A DNA stretch of 14,266 nucleotides from Tessaracoccus flavescens (GCA_020741375.1 DYZF01000179.1:1-14266), one strand, 5' to 3'. Shown: positions 6,365-13,483, counted from the first letter of the stretch. Made by a program: numbers and translations. The notes: generated by a model from the letters alone, not told the origin.

Positions 6365-7741
6365 CTAGGACGAGGGGTGTTCCTCCAACAACTCGCCCCG
6401 CTCGCGCAGGTCGTTGATGATCCGCGCGTGGAAGGCGTCGTCGATCTTGTACTTGGCCCGGTTCACGACGTAGGCCAAGCCCACCGCGATGAGCGGGAAC
6501 ACCAGCATCATCACCTTCATGCCCAGCAGGCCGCCTTCAGTGACGTCCTCGGGGCCGCTGGCCGAGTTGATGCCGGTCAGGATGATGGTTGCGCCGGTGA
6601 TGGCGGTGGCGAGCGCGCCGCCCACCTTGTTGATGAAGGGCTGCAGCGCGAACGTGACCGCGCCGTTGCGGCGGCCGAGCTTCCAGTGGCCGTAATCGAT
6701 GCAGTCTGAGATGAACACGAGCATCAGCACCACGACGAACGACTGTCCGATGAACAGCAGCAGCCCGGAGATCGCGATGGGGATGATGTTCATGGGGGAG
6801 AAGAAGAACACCACGTAGCCCACGGCCATGAGGGCGAAGGCGATGGTGAACAGTGTGCGGCGGTCGAAGAACTTGCGCGCCGTCGGGAACAGTGCGAAGC
6901 CCAGCAGCTGGCCAACGCCGAGAACCGCGGCGAACGGTGAATACATCGCCTCATCGCCGTAGGCGTACTTGAAGAAGTACACGCCGAAGCTGGTGGTGGT
7001 GACGTATCCCGTCATGAACAGCACCATGGAGACGGCGGTCCACATCAGCTGATCGTTGCGGAAGACGACGGAGGCCACCTCCTTCAGCGTCGTGCGCTCC
7101 TGATCCACGATCAGCCCGGGCTCCTTGACGCCGAACAGCGTCACCGACTGCCCGACGAGCATGATCAACACGACCGCCACTGTGAACACGGTCCACGCCT
7201 GGGCGTCGCCGCCGAGCGCGTTGGTCACGGGAATGATCGCCACCACGACGGCGAACAGTCCGATGGTGGCGAACACCTTGGCCAGCGATCCGATTCGCTC
7301 GCGCTCCACCGGATCGAGCGTGAGCGCGGGCAACAGAGACCAATACGGAATGTCGTTGGCCGTCCACGCCAAGCCCCACAGCAGGTAGATGACGGTGAAC
7401 AGGGCGATGAAGCCCGGTCCCCGCAGCCCGACATCAGTGAACAGCAATACCGTGATGATGGCCGAGGCGACGGCGCCCCCCGCGATCCACGGCTTGTAGT
7501 GGCCCCACTTGGAGTGCGTGTTGTCGACGATCGCGCCCATGAGGATGTCGGTGACCGCGTCGAACAGACGCGCGGCGAGCAGGATGCCGTTGACCCACCA
7601 CATGGTCGCGTCGTTGAGATCCAAGACCTCGGTGAGGAACACGATGAGGAACATGCTCATCAACGTGTAAACCATGTCGCGGCCGACGGTGCCGACGGCG
7701 AAGCTCCACCGGTTGCGGCGGCTGATGGGGGCGCTGGACAT
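6365..7741 (-). CDS. GPH-family (MelB-like) sugar:cation symporter
   Basis: A 458-residue, 12-helix transporter of the glycoside-pentoside-hexuronide:cation symporter family within the MFS. ARLFDAVTDILMGAIVDNT carries D61 and D65, matching the cation-site aspartates of MelB (D55, D59), and it is followed by the cytoplasmic loop SKWGHYKPWI. NDIPYWSLLPALT is another family mark. The open frame extends far upstream (to 8059) inside the GH1 gene, but ATG 7741 starts the family-like sequence. The GH1 stop is only 10 bases upstream, so co-transcription is likely, yet TAGGCT (7749-7754) ends 7 bases before ATG and could drive a separate leaderless mRNA. It probably imports the glycoside that the GH1 enzyme cleaves. 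Exact substrate and coupling ion cannot be read from sequence. Confidence 0.88.
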   Translation of the reverse strand: MSSAPISRRNRWSFAVGTVGRDMVYTLMSMFLIVFLTEVLDLNDATMWWVNGILLAARLFDAVTDILMGAIVDNTHSKWGHYKPWIAGGAVASAIITVLLFTDVGLRGPGFIALFTVIYLLWGLAWTANDIPYWSLLPALTLDPVERERIGSLAKVFATIGLFAVVVAIIPVTNALGGDAQAWTVFTVAVVLIMLVGQSVTLFGVKEPGLIVDQERTTLKEVASVVFRNDQLMWTAVSMVLFMTGYVTTTSFGVYFFKYAYGDEAMYSPFAAVLGVGQLLGFALFPTARKFFDRRTLFTIAFALMAVGYVVFFFSPMNIIPIAISGLLLFIGQSFVVVLMLVFISDCIDYGHWKLGRRNGAVTFALQPFINKVGGALATAITGATIILTGINSASGPEDVTEGGLLGMKVMMLVFPLIAVGLAYVVNRAKYKIDDAFHARIINDLRERGELLEEHPSS

Positions 7742-7748
7742 GTCGCGG

Positions 7749-7754
7749 AGCCTA
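7749..7754 (-). promoter_or_regulatory. Candidate internal -10 box for the GPH symporter
   Basis: Minus-strand TAGGCT ends 7 bases before ATG 7741, the spacing of the other leaderless starts here. Its first three bases are also the TAG stop of the GH1 gene. It may be chance, since operon transcription would serve equally well. Confidence 0.35.
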
Positions 7755-8996
7755 GCGGCCGGAGCCCGTGCGGGGGTAGGTTTGCGGCTCAACCCACCGT
7801 GCCCGAGCCTCGACGGTGATCGCTCGATTGACGATGATGTCGGCGTAGAAATTGGCCGACGGGCGGCGGGTGCGCTCCTGAGTATCGTAATCCAGCGCGA
7901 CCACGCCGAAGCGCGGCCCTTCACCCTCGGCCCACTCCCAGTTGTCGATGAAGGTCCAGTGGTAGTACCGCTCGATCGCCGCGTCCGTTCGGGTGAGGGC
8001 CTCCAGATGCTCCGCGATGAGGCGGCAGCGGAAGGCGTCGTCGGCGTCGGCCGTCCCATTCTCGGTGACGTAGACGGGGCCCGGGCAGTGGCGCGAGTAG
8101 CGCTCGATCACCCGGCTGAGGCCGCCCGGATCAATCTCCCAACCCAAATCGTTGACCGGTGTGCCGGCGGGAACGTCCTCCACGCCGAGCCGCATCCGCA
8201 TCGTCGAGTAGTAGTTGACGCCGAAGAAATCGGCCCAGAAGCCGCCGCGGGTGCGCGACGTGGCGCGCACGATCCAGCCCTGGAACAGGAACCGGGCGCC
8301 CCACGTGATCAGGCGGTCCAGCGGATTCGCGGGGCGTGCCGGCTGGAAGTCGCGGAGGTGATGCGCGACGCCCACCTTCGCCGTCGGCTGGATGGCGTGG
8401 ATGAGTTGGTAGGCGCTCTGGTGTGCCTTCGCCATGCCGCGCAGGGCGCTCAGGTAGGGCAGCACACCGCGCTGCGCCGGCGGCCACTCGCCGAGGAAGT
8501 AGCCGAGGTAGGCGAACACGTTGGGCTCGTTGATGGTGATCCACTCATCGACGAGGTCGCCCAAGGACGTGACGACGTGACGCACGTAGCGGTCGAAGTG
8601 GTCGGTGGCGTGTCGGCCCCGGAAACCGCCGAGTTCGGAGAACCACACGGGATCGTTGAAGTGATGCAGGGTGACCAGTGGCCTGATGCCCGCCTCCCGG
8701 AGCAGGGTCAGTTCGTGGCGGTAATGCTCGATGGCGGCCGGATCGAATGACCCCTGCCGCGGCTCGATCCGTGCCCACTCCAAGCCCATGCGGTGGATGG
8801 TGACGCCGAAGGATCGCAACAGTTCCACGTCCTCGTCGACGCGGTTCCAGTGGTCGCCGGCCCGGTGCGGTGTGCTGCCGTCCGCCGCTCCGCCCGCGTC
8901 GGCCCACCGGTGCCAGATGGTGTCAGCGTCACCGCCTTCGATCTGGGTGGCGGCAGTGGCGAAACCGAGCTCGAAGGGGATGTCCATGGTGACCAT
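7752..8996 (-). CDS. Glycoside hydrolase family 1 beta-glycosidase
   Basis: A 414-residue cytoplasmic retaining beta-glycosidase, likely a beta-glucosidase; no signal peptide is present. The (beta/alpha)8 barrel opens with FELGFATAATQIEGG. The acid/base glutamate is E157 in TINEPN and the nucleophile is E312 in YVTENG. Near the end, HWTFIDNWEWAEGEGPRFG forms the sugar-binding loop typical of GH1. The length is somewhat below the usual 440-480 but no motif is missing. The start is uncertain: ATG 8996 (MVTMDIPFE) is given; ATG 8987, three codons later, is equally possible, and neither has a clear Shine-Dalgarno. The frame also runs upstream to 9095 but overlaps the hydrolase gene and lacks family sequence. 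It lies 37 bases after the alpha/beta hydrolase and 10 bases before the symporter, so a sugar-use operon is likely. 6-phospho versus free substrate cannot be decided; symporter uptake favours free glycoside. Confidence 0.93.
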   Translation of the reverse strand: MVTMDIPFELGFATAATQIEGGDADTIWHRWADAGGAADGSTPHRAGDHWNRVDEDVELLRSFGVTIHRMGLEWARIEPRQGSFDPAAIEHYRHELTLLREAGIRPLVTLHHFNDPVWFSELGGFRGRHATDHFDRYVRHVVTSLGDLVDEWITINEPNVFAYLGYFLGEWPPAQRGVLPYLSALRGMAKAHQSAYQLIHAIQPTAKVGVAHHLRDFQPARPANPLDRLITWGARFLFQGWIVRATSRTRGGFWADFFGVNYYSTMRMRLGVEDVPAGTPVNDLGWEIDPGGLSRVIERYSRHCPGPVYVTENGTADADDAFRCRLIAEHLEALTRTDAAIERYYHWTFIDNWEWAEGEGPRFGVVALDYDTQERTRRPSANFYADIIVNRAITVEARARWVEPQTYPRTGSGR

Positions 8997-9033
8997 CGTG
9001 TCAGGCCGATGCTGGGCTGTGGGGGGAGTGCGG

Positions 9034-9795
9034 CTAACTCCTGTGCTGGTCCAAGAACGCGTCCACGACGGAGTGGAACGCGTCCGGCTGGTCACGTCTG
9101 ACGCAATGCCCGGCGTCCGGGATCTCGACGACGCGGACGTGATCGTTGGCGATCAGGTCTGGGTCTGGTGCCATCTCCCCGTCGACAGGAACGACGATCA
9201 GCGTGGGCACATCGATGACGTGGAACAGCCCTTCCCAGGCGCCGTTGCCGAGGAAGAGACCGTCGCGCAGGTAGCGGCGATCAACCAAGGCTTTCGCGGG
9301 CGCCCACGCCCGGAGTTCGGTTTCGCTCCACGGCGATTCGCGCCGCATCCGGTCCAACTCACCCGCCGGATTCGTCGTGACGGCCTCGACGAAGCGGATC
9401 TGACCCTGTGCGAATTCCTTGTCCGGGGCCCAGCTGTTCGTCGGCTTGGCCGGATCCTCCAACACCATGGCGCGGACCAGATCAGGATGCTTGGCGCCCA
9501 CCCGCGCCGCCATGAGCCCGCCCAAGGAATGGCCCACGAGAATCGCAGGGGAGCCCAGCTCCCGGAGGACGTCCACCAGATCGTTCTCGAGGACGGCCGG
9601 GGCGTGCTGCAGCTGTTCGGGGGTGAACCGCGGCGACTGACCATGGCCCCGTTGATCGACGGCAACGATTCGCCACCGCTCGGCCCAGCGCGCCACGGCG
9701 TCGGGCCAGCAGGTGCCGTCGTCGGTCAGCCCATGCACCAGAACGAGTGCCGGGCCGTCGGGCTGGCCAAACTCGTGAACGTTGAGGTCAGTCAT
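9034..9795 (-). CDS. Alpha/beta hydrolase
   Basis: A 253-residue cytoplasmic alpha/beta-hydrolase-fold enzyme. LVLVHGLTDDGTCW gives the oxyanion HG (residues 21-22), GHSLGG the nucleophile elbow (S90), and DAGHC the catalytic His230; D205 (VPVDGE) is the probable acid. DQRGHGQS is also typical. The class covers esterases, lipases, lactonases and haloalkane dehalogenases, and the sequence does not choose among them. ATG 9795 is preferred: TACCCT (9802-9807) ends six bases earlier, which suggests a leaderless mRNA. The longer frame to 9855 would run through the divergent DUF1846 promoter and start. It is the first gene of the hydrolase-GH1-symporter operon, so it might remove acyl groups from an imported glycoside; that is inference only. 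Confidence 0.85.
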   Translation of the reverse strand: MTDLNVHEFGQPDGPALVLVHGLTDDGTCWPDAVARWAERWRIVAVDQRGHGQSPRFTPEQLQHAPAVLENDLVDVLRELGSPAILVGHSLGGLMAARVGAKHPDLVRAMVLEDPAKPTNSWAPDKEFAQGQIRFVEAVTTNPAGELDRMRRESPWSETELRAWAPAKALVDRRYLRDGLFLGNGAWEGLFHVIDVPTLIVVPVDGEMAPDPDLIANDHVRVVEIPDAGHCVRRDQPDAFHSVVDAFLDQHRS

Positions 9796-9801
9796 GCGCA
9801 C

Positions 9802-9807
9802 AGGGTA
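9802..9807 (-). promoter_or_regulatory. -10 box of the hydrolase-GH1-symporter operon
   Basis: Minus-strand TACCCT ends six bases before ATG 9795. The predicted start point is at or next to the ATG. It faces away from the DUF1846 promoter within the same 40-base gap. Confidence 0.5.
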
Positions 9808-9821
9808 ATCGCCCGGCGCGA

Positions 9822-9827
9822 TAGGGT
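9822..9827 (+). promoter_or_regulatory. -10 box of the DUF1846 gene
   Basis: TAGGGT ends eight bases before GTG 9836, and no Shine-Dalgarno lies between. Any -35 region would overlap the divergent hydrolase -10 box at 9802-9807, so the two promoters probably compete or are co-regulated. Confidence 0.45.
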
Positions 9828-9835
9828 GGGGTTCC

Positions 9836-11338
9836 GTGGCTGTGTCTTTGCGCAAGATTGGTTTTGATCGGGATCGATACCTCGAACTGCAGTCCCATCA
9901 CATCCATGAACGCCGCGAGCGGTTCGGCGGCAAGCTGTACCTCGAGTTCGGAGGGAAGCTGTTCGACGATCATCACGCGTCGCGCGTGCTCCCGGGGTTC
10001 ACCCCGGACAACAAGATCGAGATGCTCAAGACCATCGCCGACGAGGTGGAAGTAGTGGTCGCGGTCAGCGCCCACGATCTTGCCTCCAACAAGCAGCGCG
10101 CCGATCTCGGCATCACCTATGAGGCCGACGTCCTCCGCCTGATCGACGAGTTCCGCTCCTACGGCCTGTTCGTCGGCAGCGTCGTCATCACCCAAGTCGC
10201 CGACGAGCACCGCCAGGCCCGAGCGTTCAAGCGCAAGCTGGAGAAGCACGGCGTCAAGGTGTACCGACACTTCCCGATCAAGGGCTACCCCAACGACGTC
10301 GCGCACATCGTCAGCGACGCCGGCTTCGGCAAGAACGATTACATCGAGACCAGCCGCGACCTCATCGTCGTCACCGCGCCCGGCCCGGGCAGCGGCAAGA
10401 TGGCCACCTGCCTGTCACAGCTGTTCCACGATCATCAACGCGGCATCCAATCCGGCTACGCCAAGTACGAGACGTTCCCCATCTGGAACCTGCCCCTCGA
10501 CCACCCCGTCAACATGGCCTACGAGGCCGCGACGGCGGACCTCGACGACGTCAACATGATCGACCCGTTCCACCTGGCCGCCTACGGCGAGCAGGTGGTC
10601 AACTACAACCGCGACGTCGAGGTGTTCCCCGTTCTGCAGCGCCTCTTCGAGCAGCTCGTCGGCTCCTCGCCGTACAAGTCGCCAACAGACATGGGCGTCA
10701 ACATGGCGGGCGTGTGCATCTCCGACGACGACGCCTGCCGTCGCGCCTCGGAGCAAGAAGTGATCCGCCGCTACTACAAGGCCCTCGTGCACGAGAAGCG
10801 CGACGACTTAGACCCGACGCAGTCAGACCGGATCGCGCTGATCATGAGCACGCTCAACGTCGCGCCCGAGGATCGGCCCGTGGTCCGTCCTGCGCTCGAT
10901 CTGGAGGCCAAGACCAAGGGGCCGGCGGCCGCGATGCAGCTCGCCAGCGGCGAGATCGTCGTCGGCAAGACGTCCGCGCTGCTGGGCTCGTCGTCGGCGC
11001 TTCTGCTCAACGCATTGAAGGCGCTGGCCGACATCGACCCCGAGGTAGACCTGCTGGCCCCGGCCACCATCGGCCCGATCCAGACCCTCAAGACGGAGCA
11101 CCTGGGCTCGGCGAACCCGCGCCTCCACACTGACGAGGTGCTGATCGCGCTATCGGTGAGCGCCACCTACGACGAGAACGCGCGCAAGGCCATCGATCAG
11201 CTCCAGCATCTGCGCGGCTGCGACGTGCACACCACGGTCATCCTGGGGTCCGTGGACGAAGGCATCTTCCGCAATCTCGGCGTCAACGTCACCAGCGAGC
11301 CGGTGTTCCAGAGCAAGAAGCTCTACCGCAAGCGCTGA
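9836..11338 (+). CDS. DUF1846 domain-containing protein
   Basis: A 500-residue cytoplasmic protein of the DUF1846 family, full length for that family. Visible conserved stretches include [14 protein letters not shown] at the N-terminus, [24 protein letters not shown] (about 32-55), the P-loop-like glycine-rich turn [10 protein letters not shown] (181-190, GPGSGK at 183-188) and [15 protein letters not shown]. Structures exist for the family, but I know of no firmly assigned reaction, so no function is claimed; the GSGK loop suggests phosphate or nucleotide binding. GTG 9836 is used as start, with a -10 box 8 bases ahead and no Shine-Dalgarno; a second GTG two codons later is possible. It is divergent from the hydrolase operon and convergent with the MFS gene, with only one base between the two stop codons. 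Confidence 0.9.
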   Translation: MAVSLRKIGFDRDRYLELQSHHIHERRERFGGKLYLEFGGKLFDDHHASRVLPGFTPDNKIEMLKTIADEVEVVVAVSAHDLASNKQRADLGITYEADVLRLIDEFRSYGLFVGSVVITQVADEHRQARAFKRKLEKHGVKVYRHFPIKGYPNDVAHIVSDAGFGKNDYIETSRDLIVVTAPGPGSGKMATCLSQLFHDHQRGIQSGYAKYETFPIWNLPLDHPVNMAYEAATADLDDVNMIDPFHLAAYGEQVVNYNRDVEVFPVLQRLFEQLVGSSPYKSPTDMGVNMAGVCISDDDACRRASEQEVIRRYYKALVHEKRDDLDPTQSDRIALIMSTLNVAPEDRPVVRPALDLEAKTKGPAAAMQLASGEIVVGKTSALLGSSSALLLNALKALADIDPEVDLLAPATIGPIQTLKTEHLGSANPRLHTDEVLIALSVSATYDENARKAIDQLQHLRGCDVHTTVILGSVDEGIFRNLGVNVTSEPVFQSKKLYRKR

Positions 11339-11339
11339 G

Positions 11340-12521
11340 TCACGAGGTGAGCTGATCCTCGATCTCGCGGGGGAGGCAGCTGTAGAGGCCGGCGATGAGC
11401 ATGGGGACAATCAGCCCCAACTGGACGTAGATCGACGGCGCCCAGCTGCCGAACATGGTGTGGAGGATGCCGAAGGTGAGCGGGCCGACGGTGGCGATGA
11501 TGTAGCCCACAGACTGCGCGAAGCCGCTCAGTGCGGCGGTGGCGGCCGGGGTCCTGGCGCGCAATCCGAACAGGGCCAGCAGCAAGGGGAACGACGCCGT
11601 CCCCAGCGCCATCAGGATTGCCCAGAGCCACGGGGTGCTGGCCGGCGCGGCGAGCAGGCCCACGTAGCCCGCGATGAGACAGGCGATGATGCTGAGAAAC
11701 AGCGGGGCAGGGTTGCGGACACGGGCCACGAACGCCGGGATGGCGAAAGCCGGAATCAGCCCGACGCCGGTGGCGATGCCCAGCATGAAACCCGCCTCGA
11801 CGCGGTCCAGACCGGCGTCCCGGTAGACCGACGGGAGCCACCCGAACACGGTGTACGCGTGCGCCGACTGGCAGCCGAAGAAGATCGCCATCGCCCAACC
11901 GAGCGGTGTGCGCGCGATCTGGCCCAAGGTCACGCGCTGCACGGAGCCGCGGCGGCGCCGTCGGGCTAGGCGTGCCAAGGGCAGCCAGAAGGCAAGAGCG
12001 ACCGTCGCGGCGATGACGCCCGCCGTGAGCCCGGCGCGCCACCCGCCCAACGCCTGGGCGAGCGGGACGGTAACGGTGGAGGCCAGCGTCACGCCGATCG
12101 TCATCGTGAGGGAGTACAGCGCGGTCACCGTGCCGACGCGGTTGGGGTAATGCTCGCGGACGAGGCTCGGCAGCAGGACATTGGCCAGCGCCATGCCCGA
12201 CAGGGCGAGCGTCGAGAAGGCCAAGAACGACGGTGCCGTCTGGACGAGCAGCCGGCCGGCCTGCCCTGCGATGAGGACGGCGATCGCGACGGCGATGGCC
12301 TGATGCGTGCCGATCCGGCGGGCGATCGCGGGGGCCACCGCGCCGAAGAGCGCGAAGCAGATGGTGGGCAGCGACGTCAGCAGGCCAGCGGAGGCGCCGG
12401 TGAGGCCGATGTCGGAGGAAATCTCAGTGAGCACGGGGCCGATCGAGACGGCCACCGGGCGAAGGTTGAAGGCCAACGCCAACATCGCCAACAGCGGCCA
12501 CCAACGGCGCCATGCACTCAT
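11340..12521 (-). CDS. CynX/NimT-family MFS transporter
   Basis: A 393-residue polytopic MFS permease with about 12 hydrophobic helices. LAFNLRPVAVSIGPVLTEI near the N-terminus is the hallmark of the CynX/NimT (cyanate permease / nitroimidazole exporter) group, and the mid-chain basic loop (ARLARRRRRGS, about 181-191) separates the two six-helix halves. Members transport small organic compounds or export drugs; no cyanate-metabolism gene such as cynS or cynT is seen here, so a cyanate role has no support from context. ATG 12521 has AGGAGG about 11 bases upstream, a little far, and no better in-frame start. TAGATT (minus strand, 12555-12560) gives a leader of about 27 bases. It is divergent from the DUF2344 gene. 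Substrate unknown. Confidence 0.87.
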   Translation of the reverse strand: MSAWRRWWPLLAMLALAFNLRPVAVSIGPVLTEISSDIGLTGASAGLLTSLPTICFALFGAVAPAIARRIGTHQAIAVAIAVLIAGQAGRLLVQTAPSFLAFSTLALSGMALANVLLPSLVREHYPNRVGTVTALYSLTMTIGVTLASTVTVPLAQALGGWRAGLTAGVIAATVALAFWLPLARLARRRRRGSVQRVTLGQIARTPLGWAMAIFFGCQSAHAYTVFGWLPSVYRDAGLDRVEAGFMLGIATGVGLIPAFAIPAFVARVRNPAPLFLSIIACLIAGYVGLLAAPASTPWLWAILMALGTASFPLLLALFGLRARTPAATAALSGFAQSVGYIIATVGPLTFGILHTMFGSWAPSIYVQLGLIVPMLIAGLYSCLPREIEDQLTS

Positions 12522-12548
12522 ACCTGTGGGTTCCTCCTGTGTCGAGCA

Positions 12549-12576
12549 GGGCTCAATCTAGCCCGGCCGGGGCCGG
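12549..12576. promoter_or_regulatory. MFS promoter with two adjacent palindromes
   Basis: GGGCTCAATCTAGCCC (12549-12564, 5-base arms) covers the minus-strand -10 box TAGATT (12555-12560). It is followed by CCGGCC GG GGCCGG (12563-12576, 6-base arms). They lie in the 80-base divergent gap between the MFS and DUF2344 genes and may bind a regulator. GC-rich palindromes arise easily by chance in such DNA. Confidence 0.4.
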
Positions 12577-12589
12577 AAGCCGATTCGTC

Positions 12590-12595
12590 TAGACT
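12590..12595 (+). promoter_or_regulatory. -10 box of the DUF2344 gene
   Basis: TAGACT ends six bases before GTG 12602 and no Shine-Dalgarno is present, so the mRNA probably begins at the GTG. The same hexamer serves valS. Confidence 0.55.
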
Positions 12596-12601
12596 GCGCC
12601 C

Positions 12602-13297
12602 GTGGGAAATCGACAGCCTCCGATTCAGCAGCCGCCGCCGGTGCAGAAGCTCCGGCTTCGCTACGCCAAGCGCGGCCCTGGCCGGTTCACGTCGCATCGC
12701 GACTTCGGGCGCGCACTCGAGCGGGCCCTGCGCCGCGCCGAGATTCCCATGGCCTATTCCTCCGGCTTCTCGCCCCACCCTCGCATCTCGTACGCCAACG
12801 CTGCGCCGACGTCCGCCGCGTCCGAAGCCGAGTACGTGGAACTCGGCCTCAGCGAGACGTGTGACCCCCAGAAGGTGGTGGCCGCCCTCAACGAGGTGTT
12901 GCCATCAGGATTCGTGATGCTCGACGCCGCCAACGCCGTGCCCCAGTCGCTCGGCGAGCTGCTGCAGGCCTCTGATTGGGTCATCTCCCTGCCGGGGGCT
13001 GACCCGGATCGACTGAGCGCCGCGGTGACCGACCTGCTGGGCCACGACAGCTTCACCGTGGAGCGCATGACCAAGAACGGGCTCCGTACGTTCGACGTTC
13101 GCTCCGCCCTCGTCACCCTGACGGCCGACGGCGACGCCCTGACGCTGCGCTCCATCCACCAAACGCCGCTGGTGCGTCCCGACGACGTCGTCACGGCCCT
13201 TCGCCTCATCGACGACGCCATCCCCGCTCAGGCGCTGCTCACGAGGCTCACCCAAGGCCCGCTCGTGGACGGCGAAATCCACGACCCTCTGCGCTGA
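12602..13297 (+). CDS. TIGR03936/DUF2344 radical-SAM-associated protein
   Basis: A 231-residue cytoplasmic protein of the TIGR03936 (DUF2344) family, usually encoded beside the TIGR03960 radical SAM enzyme or fused to a radical SAM domain. Family sequence runs from LRLRYAKRGPGRFTSHRD (about 18-35) through AYSSGFSPHPRISYANA (51-67) to the acidic EYVELGL. The first 15 residues are Pro/Gln-rich and probably disordered. The role is unknown; the constant pairing suggests it acts with the radical SAM protein, perhaps on RNA or a ribosomal target, but that is not shown. GTG 12602 follows a -10 box by six bases. Its partner gene is 7 kb upstream, and the next gene is the RNase E/G candidate, the usual actinobacterial order. 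Confidence 0.87.
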   Translation: MGNRQPPIQQPPPVQKLRLRYAKRGPGRFTSHRDFGRALERALRRAEIPMAYSSGFSPHPRISYANAAPTSAASEAEYVELGLSETCDPQKVVAALNEVLPSGFVMLDAANAVPQSLGELLQASDWVISLPGADPDRLSAAVTDLLGHDSFTVERMTKNGLRTFDVRSALVTLTADGDALTLRSIHQTPLVRPDDVVTALRLIDDAIPAQALLTRLTQGPLVDGEIHDPLR

Positions 13298-13331
13298 TTC
13301 TCCGGACGAGCGGCAAAGTGTGAAAGAATGT

Positions 13332-13367
13332 CTCCCAGGTCAAGGCACCGCCGGTGCCACCTGGGAG
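13332..13367 (+). promoter_or_regulatory. Long hairpin in the rne leader, or DUF2344 terminator
   Basis: CTCCCAGGT (13332-13340) pairs perfectly with ACCTGGGAG (13359-13367). Inside, GGCACC (13344-13349) pairs with GGTGCC (13353-13358) around a 3-base loop. Together this is a 15-pair stem with a single CAA bulge on the 5' side. No U-tract follows, so a leader element or factor-assisted stop is more likely than a classic terminator. Confidence 0.6.
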
Positions 13368-13381
13368 CAGCGAGACTGCAC

Positions 13382-13400
13382 CGCGGCTCGTCTAGCCGCG
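13382..13400 (+). promoter_or_regulatory. Second hairpin in the rne leader
   Basis: CGCGGCT (13382-13388) and AGCCGCG (13394-13400) form a perfect 7-pair stem with a 5-base CGTCT loop. Confidence 0.5.
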
Positions 13401-13435
13401 ACTGCTCGCACTGCCTCAGAGACCACAGTCTTAGT

Positions 13436-13453
13436 GCACAGCGCAAACTGTGC
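13436..13453 (+). promoter_or_regulatory. Third hairpin in the rne leader
   Basis: GCACAG (13436-13441) and CTGTGC (13448-13453) form a 6-pair stem with loop CGCAAA, 20 bases before the Shine-Dalgarno AAAGGAG (13473-13479). An alternative pairing CACAGT (13424-13429) with ACTGTG (13447-13452) uses the same right arm, so two exclusive folds are possible. Confidence 0.45.
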
Positions 13454-13483
13454 CGGTCCGCGCTACGCGCGTAAAGGAGCCGC

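Noticed and set aside
7742..8059. 106-residue extension of the GPH symporter
   Set aside because: It lies wholly inside the GH1 gene in another frame, is Ser/Pro/Arg-rich, and the transporter begins normally at ATG 7741.
8997..9095. Upstream extension of GH1 by 33 residues
   Set aside because: It overlaps the end of the hydrolase gene and lacks GH1-like sequence; GH1 begins with the FELGFATAAT segment.
9796..9855. 20-residue extension of the alpha/beta hydrolase
   Set aside because: It would run through the divergent DUF1846 start and both promoters; ATG 9795 has a -10 box at leaderless spacing.
7674..9867. Two long plus-strand frames opposite GH1 and the hydrolase (7674-8750 and 8731-9867)
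   Set aside because: Both are antisense shadows without domains, start signals or coding-like composition.
12150..12917. A 255-codon plus-strand frame across the MFS/DUF2344 gap
   Set aside because: It is antisense to the MFS gene, then out of frame with DUF2344, and crosses both promoters.
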